Source: JBDRGC01 sp043818215 (GTDB lineage: Bacteria; Chloroflexota; Anaerolineae; Anaerolineales; UBA11858). From it: a DNA stretch of 8,528 nucleotides. The stretch is taken from positions 1 through 8,528 of the forward strand of contig JBDRGC010000325.1 in assembly GCA_043818215.1 (NCBI GenBank), written 5' to 3'. Below, piece by piece: positions 1 to 5,102 of the stretch; within the stretch, counting starts at the first letter, position 1; each line of letters begins with the position of its first letter. The notes beneath the pieces were generated by a model. The model saw only the letters and a program-made list of their open reading frames with translations, was not told the origin of the DNA and did no database searches. A program made the translations under genes and the position numbers.

Positions 1-37
1 TCTTTTGCCTTCGCTTTGGCTGCCAGACGGTGTGCTT

Positions 38-401
38 CATCCGCCGTCCGTCATCCGCCATCCACCATCCGCCATCCGCTATCCGCCATCCGCCATCCGC
101 CATCCACTATCCGCCATCCGCCATCCGTCATCCGCCATCCACCATCCGCCATCCGCCATCCACCATCCACCATCCACCATCCGCCATCCGCCATCCACCA
201 TCCGCCATCCGCCATCCGCCATCCACCATCCGCTATCCACCATCCGCCATCCGCTATCCGCCATCCACTATCCGCCACCCGCCACCCGCCATCCACCATC
301 CGCCATCCGCCATCCGCCATCCGCCATCCGCCACCCGCCATCCGCCATCCGCTATCCACCATCCGCCATCCGCTATCCGCCATCCGCCACCCGCCGTCCG
401 C
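38..401. repeat. Heptamer tandem array, 52 units of CATCCGC
   Basis: Reading in steps of seven from position 38 gives 52 consecutive units with no insertion or deletion. The consensus CATCCGC (GCGGATG on the minus strand) occurs exactly 28 times. The rest are CATCCAC (10), TATCCGC (5), CACCCGC (4), TATCCAC (2) and one each of CATCCGT, CGTCCGT and CGTCCGC. Every difference from consensus is a transition. The last unit ends two bases before the stop codon (404-406) of the minus-strand transporter gene, so on that strand the array forms the immediate 3' untranslated region. Because 7 is not a multiple of 3, each frame reads as a seven-residue repeat free of stops, which creates long spurious ORFs on both strands. 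Bases 1-37 before it show no recognisable feature. Resembles heptanucleotide STRR arrays; function unknown. Confidence 0.97.
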
Positions 402-403
402 GT

Positions 404-2527
404 TCATATGTCGACAGCCTCCAGCAATCCGGCTGTCTCCCAGGCCAATATGCCGCCTCGCAGCACTCGTGTATTGGTATATCCCTGGTTGGTCAGCAGA
501 TATGTAGCCCGCGTGCTCCGCCGTCCGCTGCGGCAGACGAAGACTACAGGCCGGTCGTGGGGAATTTGGGATGAGGCGGATAACAGTTCGAAGAGGGGAA
601 TCGACTCCGCTTGAGGGATGTGCCCCCTCTTGAATTCCCGAGGTTCGCGGACATCCACAACGAGGGGAGGGTCCGCACTATGGAGTTCATCCCACAATTC
701 CTGGGGGGTGACTCCCGCCACATGTCCCGCAGGCATCTCTGTGTGAATAGGAATCTCTACGGGATGTTTGATCCGCTTGGGCAGATTTTGACATTCCTCG
801 AAGACGCGGGCCTCACACTCGTAAATACAAATCACGGGGTCGAGGATATGGTGAAAAAGGTGTCCAATGGCATCGTCATAAGAAAAGAAATGATCGTGCC
901 CTAAATACTCATAGAAGCCGGTTGATTTCATGAGGTTCAGCACCGGCTCTTGAGTCCGCATCATGAATACATCTCCGCCGCGTTTTCGGAGGGAGCGGAC
1001 AATGCTTTCGAGAGCGTGAACCCCGCTGATGTCGACCTGATCCACGCTGACCATGCGCAGCAGCAAAAACCGCTGGCCGGGGTTCTCTTCCAGATGGCTG
1101 TGTATGGCCTCCTCTACATGGTTGACAGCCCCAAAATATAGATCGCCAAAGATATCAAGGATGGCAAGTTGGGCACAGGGGCGGGCATCGGAATACTGTG
1201 CAAAATGGCTGTAATCCCTAGCCGGCAGCACCGGTATCACCCTGGGGGTACTGGTGCGCATGACGTAAACGATAAAGGAAAGCAAAATTCCTGTCAGGAC
1301 GGCGAACTGGAGTGGCAAAAACAGGGTGGACAGAAACGTCATCACCATGATAACGGCATCACCCCGGGTGCCGCGCCAGATGCGGGCCATTTCCTGGCGG
1401 TCAATCATTCCGTAGGCAGTCACCATTAGAACCCCAGCCAGGGCCGAGCGCGGCACATAGGCAGCTAACGGGGCTATCAAAAACATGGCTGCCAACACGA
1501 ATATCCCCGAAAAGACACTGGACATTGGCGTCTGCCCGCCGGCGTTGAAATTAACCGCCGAGCGAATAAACGACCCGGAGGCAGTGTAGCCAGAGAACAA
1601 TCCGCAGGCAATATTGGCCATCCCCTGCCCTACGAATTCCTGATTGCTATCCAGGCGTTGGCCCGATTGGCCGGCAATGGAACGGGCAATGGCCATTGCT
1701 TCGACCAGGCCCAGCGCGCCGACAGCTAACATGCCTGGGAAGAGTTGCGTGATCAATTCGAAATCCAATAAAGGCAGGTCTGCCAGAGGGGGGAGGCTGC
1801 GAGGGATTTGACCAATGACTTCGACCCCTTGCCCATCCAGTCCCAGTCCTCCCACGATGGCGGCTGCAACAGACATCACGATAAACGGCGCGGGCCATTT
1901 TGATTCAAATCGCTGGACGATGGCGATCAATACTATTCCACCGGCTCCCAATCCCAGGCTGATCCAATGAATCGCGTGGATGTGGGCAATGATGTCCCGA
2001 AGGGTGATGATCAGCCCGGGGTTGCTGGGAAAGTCGAGGCGCAAAAGGTGGCGTAACTGGTTGACGCTGATCAACATTCCAGCGCCGGCGGTGAATCCGA
2101 TGATCACGGAATCGGAAACGAAATTGACCAACATTCCCAACCGGGCCAGCCCCATGACTAATCGAAAAACGCCCACCATTACAGCCATCAACCCCGCAGC
2201 AGTCAGGAATTCCGATGTACCGGGTTCGGCAATTGGTAGAAGGATGGTTAGAACTAGAAGGGAGGCCGCGTTGGTTGGCCCGGTGTGCAACTGGTTCGAC
2301 GACCCCCACAGCGCGCCGACGATGGCAGCCACAATGGCAGAGTAGAGTCCCACCTGTGGCGGAAGTTCGGCAATCATGGCATAAGCAATGGCCTGAGGCA
2401 GCAGTACGACAGCTACCGTCAAGCCGGCCACGATATCAGGCCGCAGGTTGCTGCGCTGATAGGCGCGCACTAATTGAATGGGATGCAGAAAATAAGCGGA
2501 GGTTGCTGTCCAGAGTTTATTCAGCAT
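404..2527 (-). CDS. SulP-family anion permease with STAS and C-terminal rhodanese domains
   Basis: An inner-membrane transporter of the SulP (SLC26-like) family, probably for sulfate or another inorganic anion such as bicarbonate; the substrate cannot be read from sequence. The protein is 707 aa. Residues about 30-425 are hydrophobic membrane segments carrying family-typical stretches: VGLYSAIVAA, TGPTNAASLL, and the GQGMANIACGLFSG region followed by GSFIRSAVN. A cytoplasmic STAS domain spans about 451-560, with the DISG motif at 499-502. A linker with three cysteines (567, 571, 579) follows, then a rhodanese domain (about 605-703) with DVREP at 625 and the active-site loop CRSGRRS, Cys665 being the predicted persulfide carrier. 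The fusion suggests coupling of sulfur-anion uptake to sulfane-sulfur transfer (inference). The start chosen is the ATG at 2525-2527. A longer frame to a TTG at 2606-2608 exists but only translates octamer repeats. No Shine-Dalgarno is visible before the ATG. The stop directly abuts the heptamer array. Confidence 0.93.
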   Translation of the reverse strand: MLNKLWTATSAYFLHPIQLVRAYQRSNLRPDIVAGLTVAVVLLPQAIAYAMIAELPPQVGLYSAIVAAIVGALWGSSNQLHTGPTNAASLLVLTILLPIAEPGTSEFLTAAGLMAVMVGVFRLVMGLARLGMLVNFVSDSVIIGFTAGAGMLISVNQLRHLLRLDFPSNPGLIITLRDIIAHIHAIHWISLGLGAGGIVLIAIVQRFESKWPAPFIVMSVAAAIVGGLGLDGQGVEVIGQIPRSLPPLADLPLLDFELITQLFPGMLAVGALGLVEAMAIARSIAGQSGQRLDSNQEFVGQGMANIACGLFSGYTASGSFIRSAVNFNAGGQTPMSSVFSGIFVLAAMFLIAPLAAYVPRSALAGVLMVTAYGMIDRQEMARIWRGTRGDAVIMVMTFLSTLFLPLQFAVLTGILLSFIVYVMRTSTPRVIPVLPARDYSHFAQYSDARPCAQLAILDIFGDLYFGAVNHVEEAIHSHLEENPGQRFLLLRMVSVDQVDISGVHALESIVRSLRKRGGDVFMMRTQEPVLNLMKSTGFYEYLGHDHFFSYDDAIGHLFHHILDPVICIYECEARVFEECQNLPKRIKHPVEIPIHTEMPAGHVAGVTPQELWDELHSADPPLVVDVREPREFKRGHIPQAESIPLFELLSASSQIPHDRPVVFVCRSGRRSTRATYLLTNQGYTNTRVLRGGILAWETAGLLEAVDI

Positions 2528-2529
2528 AA

Positions 2530-2601
2530 GTGTGCGAGTTTGCAGGTATGCAGGTGTGCAGGTGTGCAGGTATGCAAGTGTGCGGGTCTGTGAGTGTGCG
2601 G
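2530..2601. repeat. Octamer tandem array, nine units near GTGTGCAG
   Basis: Nine contiguous eight-base units related to GTGTGCAG: GTGTGCGA, GTTTGCAG, GTATGCAG, GTGTGCAG twice, GTATGCAA, GTGTGCGG, GTCTGTGA, GTGTGCGG. The array begins two bases upstream of the transporter start codon (minus strand), so it occupies that gene's leader or promoter position. It is followed four bases later by a different array of period 7. Length and period are directly visible; any regulatory role is inference. Confidence 0.93.
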
Positions 2602-2605
2602 GTTT

Positions 2606-2675
2606 CAATCTTCAATCTTCAATCTCCAATCTCCAATCTCCAATCTCCAATCTCCCATCTCCAATCTCCAATCTC
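2606..2675. repeat. Heptamer tandem array, ten units of CAATCTC
   Basis: Ten contiguous seven-base units: CAATCTT twice, CAATCTC five times, CCATCTC once, CAATCTC twice. It lies in the divergent spacer between the transporter (minus) and the metallophosphoesterase (plus). Read on the minus strand the units give GAGATTG, producing serial GGAG stretches that resemble Shine-Dalgarno cores but are about 80 bases or more from the transporter start. Bases 2676-2768 after the array are AT-rich and hold the likely promoter of the phosphoesterase gene. Confidence 0.95.
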
Positions 2676-2745
2676 TACCCCCAATCCTATCATATCTCGT
2701 TACACAATGATATTAAACACACGTTATATATCTCCCATATTCTCT

Positions 2746-2761
2746 TATTCTATGCTAACAT
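2746..2761 (+). promoter_or_regulatory. Possible -10 region(s) of the metallophosphoesterase gene
   Basis: In the AT-rich stretch before the gene, TATTCT (2746-2751) and TAACAT (2756-2761) each match TATAAT at four or more positions. The start codon is at 2769, so transcripts from either would have a leader of roughly zero to ten bases. No Shine-Dalgarno is present in that interval, consistent with leaderless or near-leaderless translation. No good -35 element stands out, so this is tentative. Confidence 0.25.
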
Positions 2762-2768
2762 AGTCGCC

Positions 2769-3497
2769 ATGAAAGCACTTGTTATCTCTGATATTCATGC
2801 AAATTTGACAGCTCTCGAAGTGGTACTGGATGACGCCGGTCATTTGGACGTGACTTGGCTGCTGGGGGACTTGGTGGGTTACGGCCCTGATCCCAACGAG
2901 TGTATTGCCCGCGTAAGAGAACTGCCTGATCTGGTTTGCTTGATGGGCAACCATGATGCTGCCACACTTGGGTTGATCAATACATCTGCTTTCAATCCTG
3001 CCGCCCGCATTGCTATTCATTGGACCAGGGATACAATCAGGCCTGAAAACTTGGACTACCTCAGCGGGTTACCTAAAACTATACGCGATGGAGATATCAC
3101 GATGGCCCACGGCAGCCCCCGTCAACCGATATGGGAGTACTTGTTAGATATCCGCAACGCGACAGAAAATTTCAAATATTTCGATACCTCGTATTGTTTT
3201 GTGGGGCACACTCACCTCCCAACAATATATCAACTGAGCGATGAACCCGGTAAGGCAGATTGGATTATCCCAGAAACGGACACCCCCTTGACGTTGTCCC
3301 CGCGAGCCATTATCAATCCTGGATCCGTAGGGCAGCCGCGGGATCACGATCCCAGGGCCTCTTATGCTATTTTCGACACCGAGACAAGCTCAATAGAATA
3401 CCGGCGCGTTTCTTACGACATACACGCCGTACAGACCCGCATGAGAGAAGCTGACCTGCCGAAACGACATATCGACCGTTTGTCCGCGGGCTGGTGA
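2769..3497 (+). CDS. YfcE/MJ0936-like metallophosphoesterase
   Basis: A soluble binuclear-metal phosphoesterase of 242 aa, a normal length for the YfcE-like calcineurin-type phosphoesterases. All expected metal-site motifs are present in order: DIH (Asp8, His10), GDLVGYG (Asp34), GNHD (Asn61, His62), AHGSP (His114) and GHTH (His147, His149), followed by the INPGSVGQPRD segment (182-192) typical of this subfamily. It is therefore likely active on a phosphodiester or phosphomonoester, substrate unknown. The start at ATG 2769 is chosen because the protein begins directly with the first beta strand and DIH motif (MKALVISDIH). The frame continues upstream to 2532, but that extension only translates the two repeat arrays and AT-rich spacer. 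No Shine-Dalgarno precedes the ATG. It diverges from the transporter and is followed by a 190-bp spacer, so it is probably a single-gene unit. Confidence 0.93.
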   Translation: MKALVISDIHANLTALEVVLDDAGHLDVTWLLGDLVGYGPDPNECIARVRELPDLVCLMGNHDAATLGLINTSAFNPAARIAIHWTRDTIRPENLDYLSGLPKTIRDGDITMAHGSPRQPIWEYLLDIRNATENFKYFDTSYCFVGHTHLPTIYQLSDEPGKADWIIPETDTPLTLSPRAIINPGSVGQPRDHDPRASYAIFDTETSSIEYRRVSYDIHAVQTRMREADLPKRHIDRLSAGW

Positions 3498-3546
3498 GGG
3501 AACTTCTGGGGATGGGAAAACGTCTGTTAGCCCGTGATACATGAAA

Positions 3547-3640
3547 ACGTGAAACGTGAGACGTGATTTTCACTCGTCACGTTTCCCACTCCACTGCGCT
3601 TCGGGGACTTCGTCACGCATCACGTTTCACGCATCACTGG
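3547..3640. repeat. Inverted clusters of the heptamer ACGTGAN / TCACGNN
   Basis: Three forward heptamers (ACGTGAA, ACGTGAG, ACGTGAT; 3547-3567) are followed by two reverse-oriented ones (TCACTCG, TCACGTT; 3570-3583), a 29-base spacer, and four more reverse ones (TCACGCA, TCACGTT, TCACGCA, TCACTGG; 3613-3640). The forward cluster can pair either with the near reverse cluster, or with the far one: 3548-3566 against 3613-3631 match at 17 of 19 positions. This gives two mutually exclusive fold-backs. It lies between the phosphoesterase stop and the DUF4349 gene. Confidence 0.88.
3551..3585 (+). terminator. Possible hairpin after the metallophosphoesterase gene
   Basis: GAAACGTGA (3551-3559) pairs with TCACGTTTC (3577-3585). 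After a 3x3 internal loop, GTGA (3563-3566) pairs with TCAC (3570-3573) across a TTT loop. The structure lies 54 bases past the stop of the phosphoesterase gene. It has no downstream T run, so it is not a canonical intrinsic terminator. It may stop or stabilise transcripts, or may simply be a product of the inverted heptamers. Confidence 0.3.
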
Positions 3641-3672
3641 AACAATCTAATTTCTAATTACCAAAATATTCG

Positions 3673-3679
3673 AAGGAGA
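3673..3679 (+). promoter_or_regulatory. Shine-Dalgarno of the DUF4349 lipoprotein gene
   Basis: AAGGAGA lies upstream of the ATG at 3688, with nine bases between GGAG and the start codon. It is the strongest ribosome binding site in the window and fixes this start. The preceding stretch (about 3641-3670) is AT-rich and probably contains the promoter, but no unambiguous -35/-10 pair is visible. Confidence 0.85.
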
Positions 3680-3687
3680 AAATACTC

Positions 3688-4635
3688 ATGTTGAAACGAA
3701 CCCTATTCGCCCTAACAATAATTGCCTTAATTCTGACCGCCTGTGCAGCCAAGTCTGAATACGATGCAGCCTCGCCAGTGCTAATGGAAATGCCAGAAAC
3801 TTTTGGCGGCGATTACATGGAAGAGATGACTATCGAACGCAGCATGGACGTGGATGACCAAGGTTTTACCGCAAATGCAATCAGCGGCTCGGACGCGACC
3901 GTCGAGCGCATGGTCATCAAAAACGCCGACCTCTCTATCGTTGTGGAAGACCCGGCGCAAAGCATGGATGGTATCGCCACAATGGCCGAGGGGATGGGCG
4001 GCTTTGTGGTGACTTCCAACTTGTGGCAAAATACCATCGCTAGCGGAATCACCGTGCCCCACGCCTCCATCACCGTGCGGGTTCCCGCCGAGCGTCTCGA
4101 TGAGGCCCTCGACGAAATCAAATCGGGAGCGGGAGAAGTGCTGCGTGAAAACGTCTCCGGCCAGGATGTGACCCGCGAGTACACCGACCTTAGATCCCGT
4201 CTGCGCAACCTGGAAGCCGCCGAAGCGCAGCTAATGGAAATCATGGAAAATGCCACGAGAACCGAAGATGTTCTCGATGTGTACAACAACCTGGTCAACG
4301 TCCGGGAGCAAATCGAACTCATCAAAGGCCAGATGCAATACTACGAACAGGCCGCGGCGCTCTCATCTGTTAGCGTGGACATAACCGCCGACGATGCCAT
4401 GCAGCCTTGGAAGATTGGCAATTGGCAGCCGGTAGGTGTCGCTAAAGATGCCATCGAAGTTCTGATAAATACCTTGCAATGGCTGGGCGATATGGTTATT
4501 TGGGTCGTGCTGTGTGTGCTGCCGGTAGGCATTATCATCGGTATTCCGCTGTACTTTACCTGGCGCGGCGTGAGCCGTCTCCGCAAGCGGCGCAAGGCAG
4601 AAAAGGAAGTTGCTGCATCTCCAAAGGAAGAGTGA
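3688..4635 (+). CDS. DUF4349 domain-containing lipoprotein with C-terminal membrane helix
   Basis: A 315-aa surface protein. The N-terminus is a lipoprotein signal peptide: basic MLKR, a hydrophobic core, and the lipobox LTAC with lipidated Cys19. Residues about 74-232 match the DUF4349 pattern: RMVIKNADLSIVV, GGFVVTS, ASITVRVPAERLDEALDEI, SGQDVTREYTDLRSRLRNLEAAEAQL, then VLDVYNNLVNVREQIELIKGQMQYYEQ. The central part (about 164-222) should form a helical coiled-coil hairpin. A membrane helix at about 270-290 (VIWVVLCVLPVGIIIGIPLYF) is followed by a strongly basic tail (RLRKRRK), predicting a cytoplasmic C-terminus. The protein would thus be anchored by lipid and by a helix, with the DUF4349 domain outside. 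The molecular function of DUF4349 is not established; I assign none. The start is supported by a strong Shine-Dalgarno. Confidence 0.93.
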   Translation: MLKRTLFALTIIALILTACAAKSEYDAASPVLMEMPETFGGDYMEEMTIERSMDVDDQGFTANAISGSDATVERMVIKNADLSIVVEDPAQSMDGIATMAEGMGGFVVTSNLWQNTIASGITVPHASITVRVPAERLDEALDEIKSGAGEVLRENVSGQDVTREYTDLRSRLRNLEAAEAQLMEIMENATRTEDVLDVYNNLVNVREQIELIKGQMQYYEQAAALSSVSVDITADDAMQPWKIGNWQPVGVAKDAIEVLINTLQWLGDMVIWVVLCVLPVGIIIGIPLYFTWRGVSRLRKRRKAEKEVAASPKEE

Positions 4636-4639
4636 TCCA

Positions 4640-4699
4640 CCACCCCTGCCCTCCGCTCCCTCGCCCCCCTGTTCCCTGCTCCCTCGCCCCCCATTCCCC
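4640..4699. repeat. C-rich low-complexity tract
   Basis: Directly after the DUF4349 stop codon the plus strand becomes almost purely C and T, with imperfect units such as CCCTCGCCCCCC and CCCTGCTCCC. A second, similar tract occurs at about 4792-4830. Both are broadly complementary to the G-run tract at 4900-4974, so long-range pairing in single-stranded DNA or RNA is possible. No credible coding region is seen in 4636-5102. Confidence 0.8.
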
Positions 4700-4775
4700 A
4701 AAAGTTGGGGGGATGGTTCCCCGGCCATAAAGTCGAGGGGAAAACTTGCTCCCCCAGAATTGGGGGTCGGGGGGC
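4696..4775. repeat. Hairpin element, copy 1
   Basis: First copy of an element repeated 131 bases downstream. It contains a hairpin with stem CCCCAA (4696-4701) and TTGGGG (4705-4710), a middle segment with the AAAGTCGAGGGG motif, and a second hairpin with stem CCCCCA (4751-4756), loop GAAT and TGGGGG (4761-4766). Positions 4707-4775 match 4838-4906 at all but two bases. The arrangement of two short palindromes joined by a conserved linker suggests a REP-like or MITE-like intergenic element. No transposase is seen here. Confidence 0.85.
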
Positions 4776-4824
4776 GTAGTGCGTGGTGAGCGTCCCCCCC
4801 TGCCCTCGCCCCCCTGCTCCCCAT

Positions 4825-4906
4825 CCCCCCAACTTTGGGGGGGATGGCTCCCCGGCCCTAAAGTCGAGGGGAAAACTTGCTCCCCCAGAATTGGGGGTCG
4901 GGGGGC
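4825..4906. repeat. Hairpin element, copy 2
   Basis: Second copy of the element. The first hairpin is CCCCCCA (4825-4831), loop ACTT, TGGGGGG (4836-4842). The second is CCCCCA (4882-4887), loop GAAT, TGGGGG (4892-4897). Two substitutions distinguish the 69-base core from copy 1 (ATGGC versus ATGGT; CCCTAAA versus CCATAAA). The left hairpin differs in loop and length yet keeps its pairing, which hints that the fold matters or that the palindromes evolve together. The right end runs into the G-rich octamer tract. Confidence 0.85.
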
Positions 4907-4977
4907 CGGGGGGCTAGGGGGCTGGGGGGCCGGGGGGCCGGGGGGCTGGGGGGCGGGGGGGCGGGGGCCGGGGGCGG
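4900..4977 (+). repeat. G-rich octamer tract, ten G runs; G-quadruplex candidate
   Basis: Ten runs of five to seven G are separated by one or two bases (mostly C, CC or CT, once CTA): 4900-4905, 4908-4913, 4917-4921, 4924-4929, 4932-4937, 4940-4945, 4948-4953, 4955-4961, 4963-4967 and 4970-4974. The first seven units keep an eight-base period of GGGGGGCC / GGGGGGCT. Runs and spacing exceed the usual four-run requirement for intramolecular G-quadruplexes. The tract is on the coding strand, about 95 bases upstream of the -10 box of the TPR gene. Alternating G and C tracts also allow hairpins, so which structure forms is open. Confidence 0.9.
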
Positions 4978-5070
4978 CATACAGGCCAAACAGTGTCACC
5001 TTTGCCCGTCAGCAAGAAATTCCCACCACCTTTTTTTAGAATCAACCCGTATTCCCAGGCAAAAACCAAG

Positions 5071-5076
5071 TATAAT
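5071..5076 (+). promoter_or_regulatory. -10 box of the TPR/J/GrpE operon promoter
   Basis: A perfect TATAAT sits 26 bases upstream of the chosen GTG start, so a transcript starting about seven bases downstream would have a leader of roughly 20 bases, enough to include the Shine-Dalgarno. No convincing -35 hexamer is found 16-18 bases upstream, so the promoter may depend on an activator or another sigma specificity. This is the only clear promoter before the three coupled genes. Confidence 0.6.
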
Positions 5077-5090
5077 TGTGCCGCTTTACC

Positions 5091-5095
5091 GAGGA
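5091..5095 (+). promoter_or_regulatory. Shine-Dalgarno fixing the TPR gene GTG start
   Basis: GAGGA lies seven bases before GTG at 5103. It decides between this start and an earlier in-frame TTG at 5076, which overlaps the last base of the -10 box and so could not be in the transcript. Confidence 0.75.
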
Positions 5096-5102
5096 AAAAT
5101 AC

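Noticed and set aside
38..401. CRISPR array
   Set aside because: Units are seven bases with no spacers between them; CRISPR repeats are about 23-47 bases with unique spacers.
5..614. Long proline/histidine-rich plus-strand reading frames and glycine/tryptophan-rich minus-strand frames across the heptamer array
   Set aside because: A stop-free seven-base repeat is open in all frames of each strand and yields seven-residue peptide repeats. There is no Shine-Dalgarno, no known domain, and the frames run into the real transporter gene on the other strand.
611..1429. Plus-strand frames inside the transporter gene
   Set aside because: They are antisense shadows of a well-conserved SulP/STAS/rhodanese coding region and show no family features.
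2528..2608. N-terminal extension of the transporter to a TTG at 2606-2608
   Set aside because: The 27 extra residues only translate octamer repeats and precede the normal SulP N-terminus; no ribosome binding site supports them.
2532..2768. N-terminal extension of the metallophosphoesterase
   Set aside because: It translates both repeat arrays and AT-rich promoter sequence; the fold starts exactly at the ATG at 2769.
4751..4766. Intrinsic terminator for the DUF4349 gene
   Set aside because: The hairpin is GC-rich but followed by a G-rich sequence, not a T run; the same hairpin is repeated in copy 2, fitting a repeat element better.
4363..5039. Glycine- or proline-rich frames over the C/G-rich spacer on both strands
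   Set aside because: These are translations of low-complexity G and C runs and of the hairpin element, without start signals or domains.
5076..5102. TTG start nine codons upstream for the TPR gene
   Set aside because: It overlaps the TATAAT box and so precedes any transcript from that promoter; GTG at 5103 has a well-placed Shine-Dalgarno.
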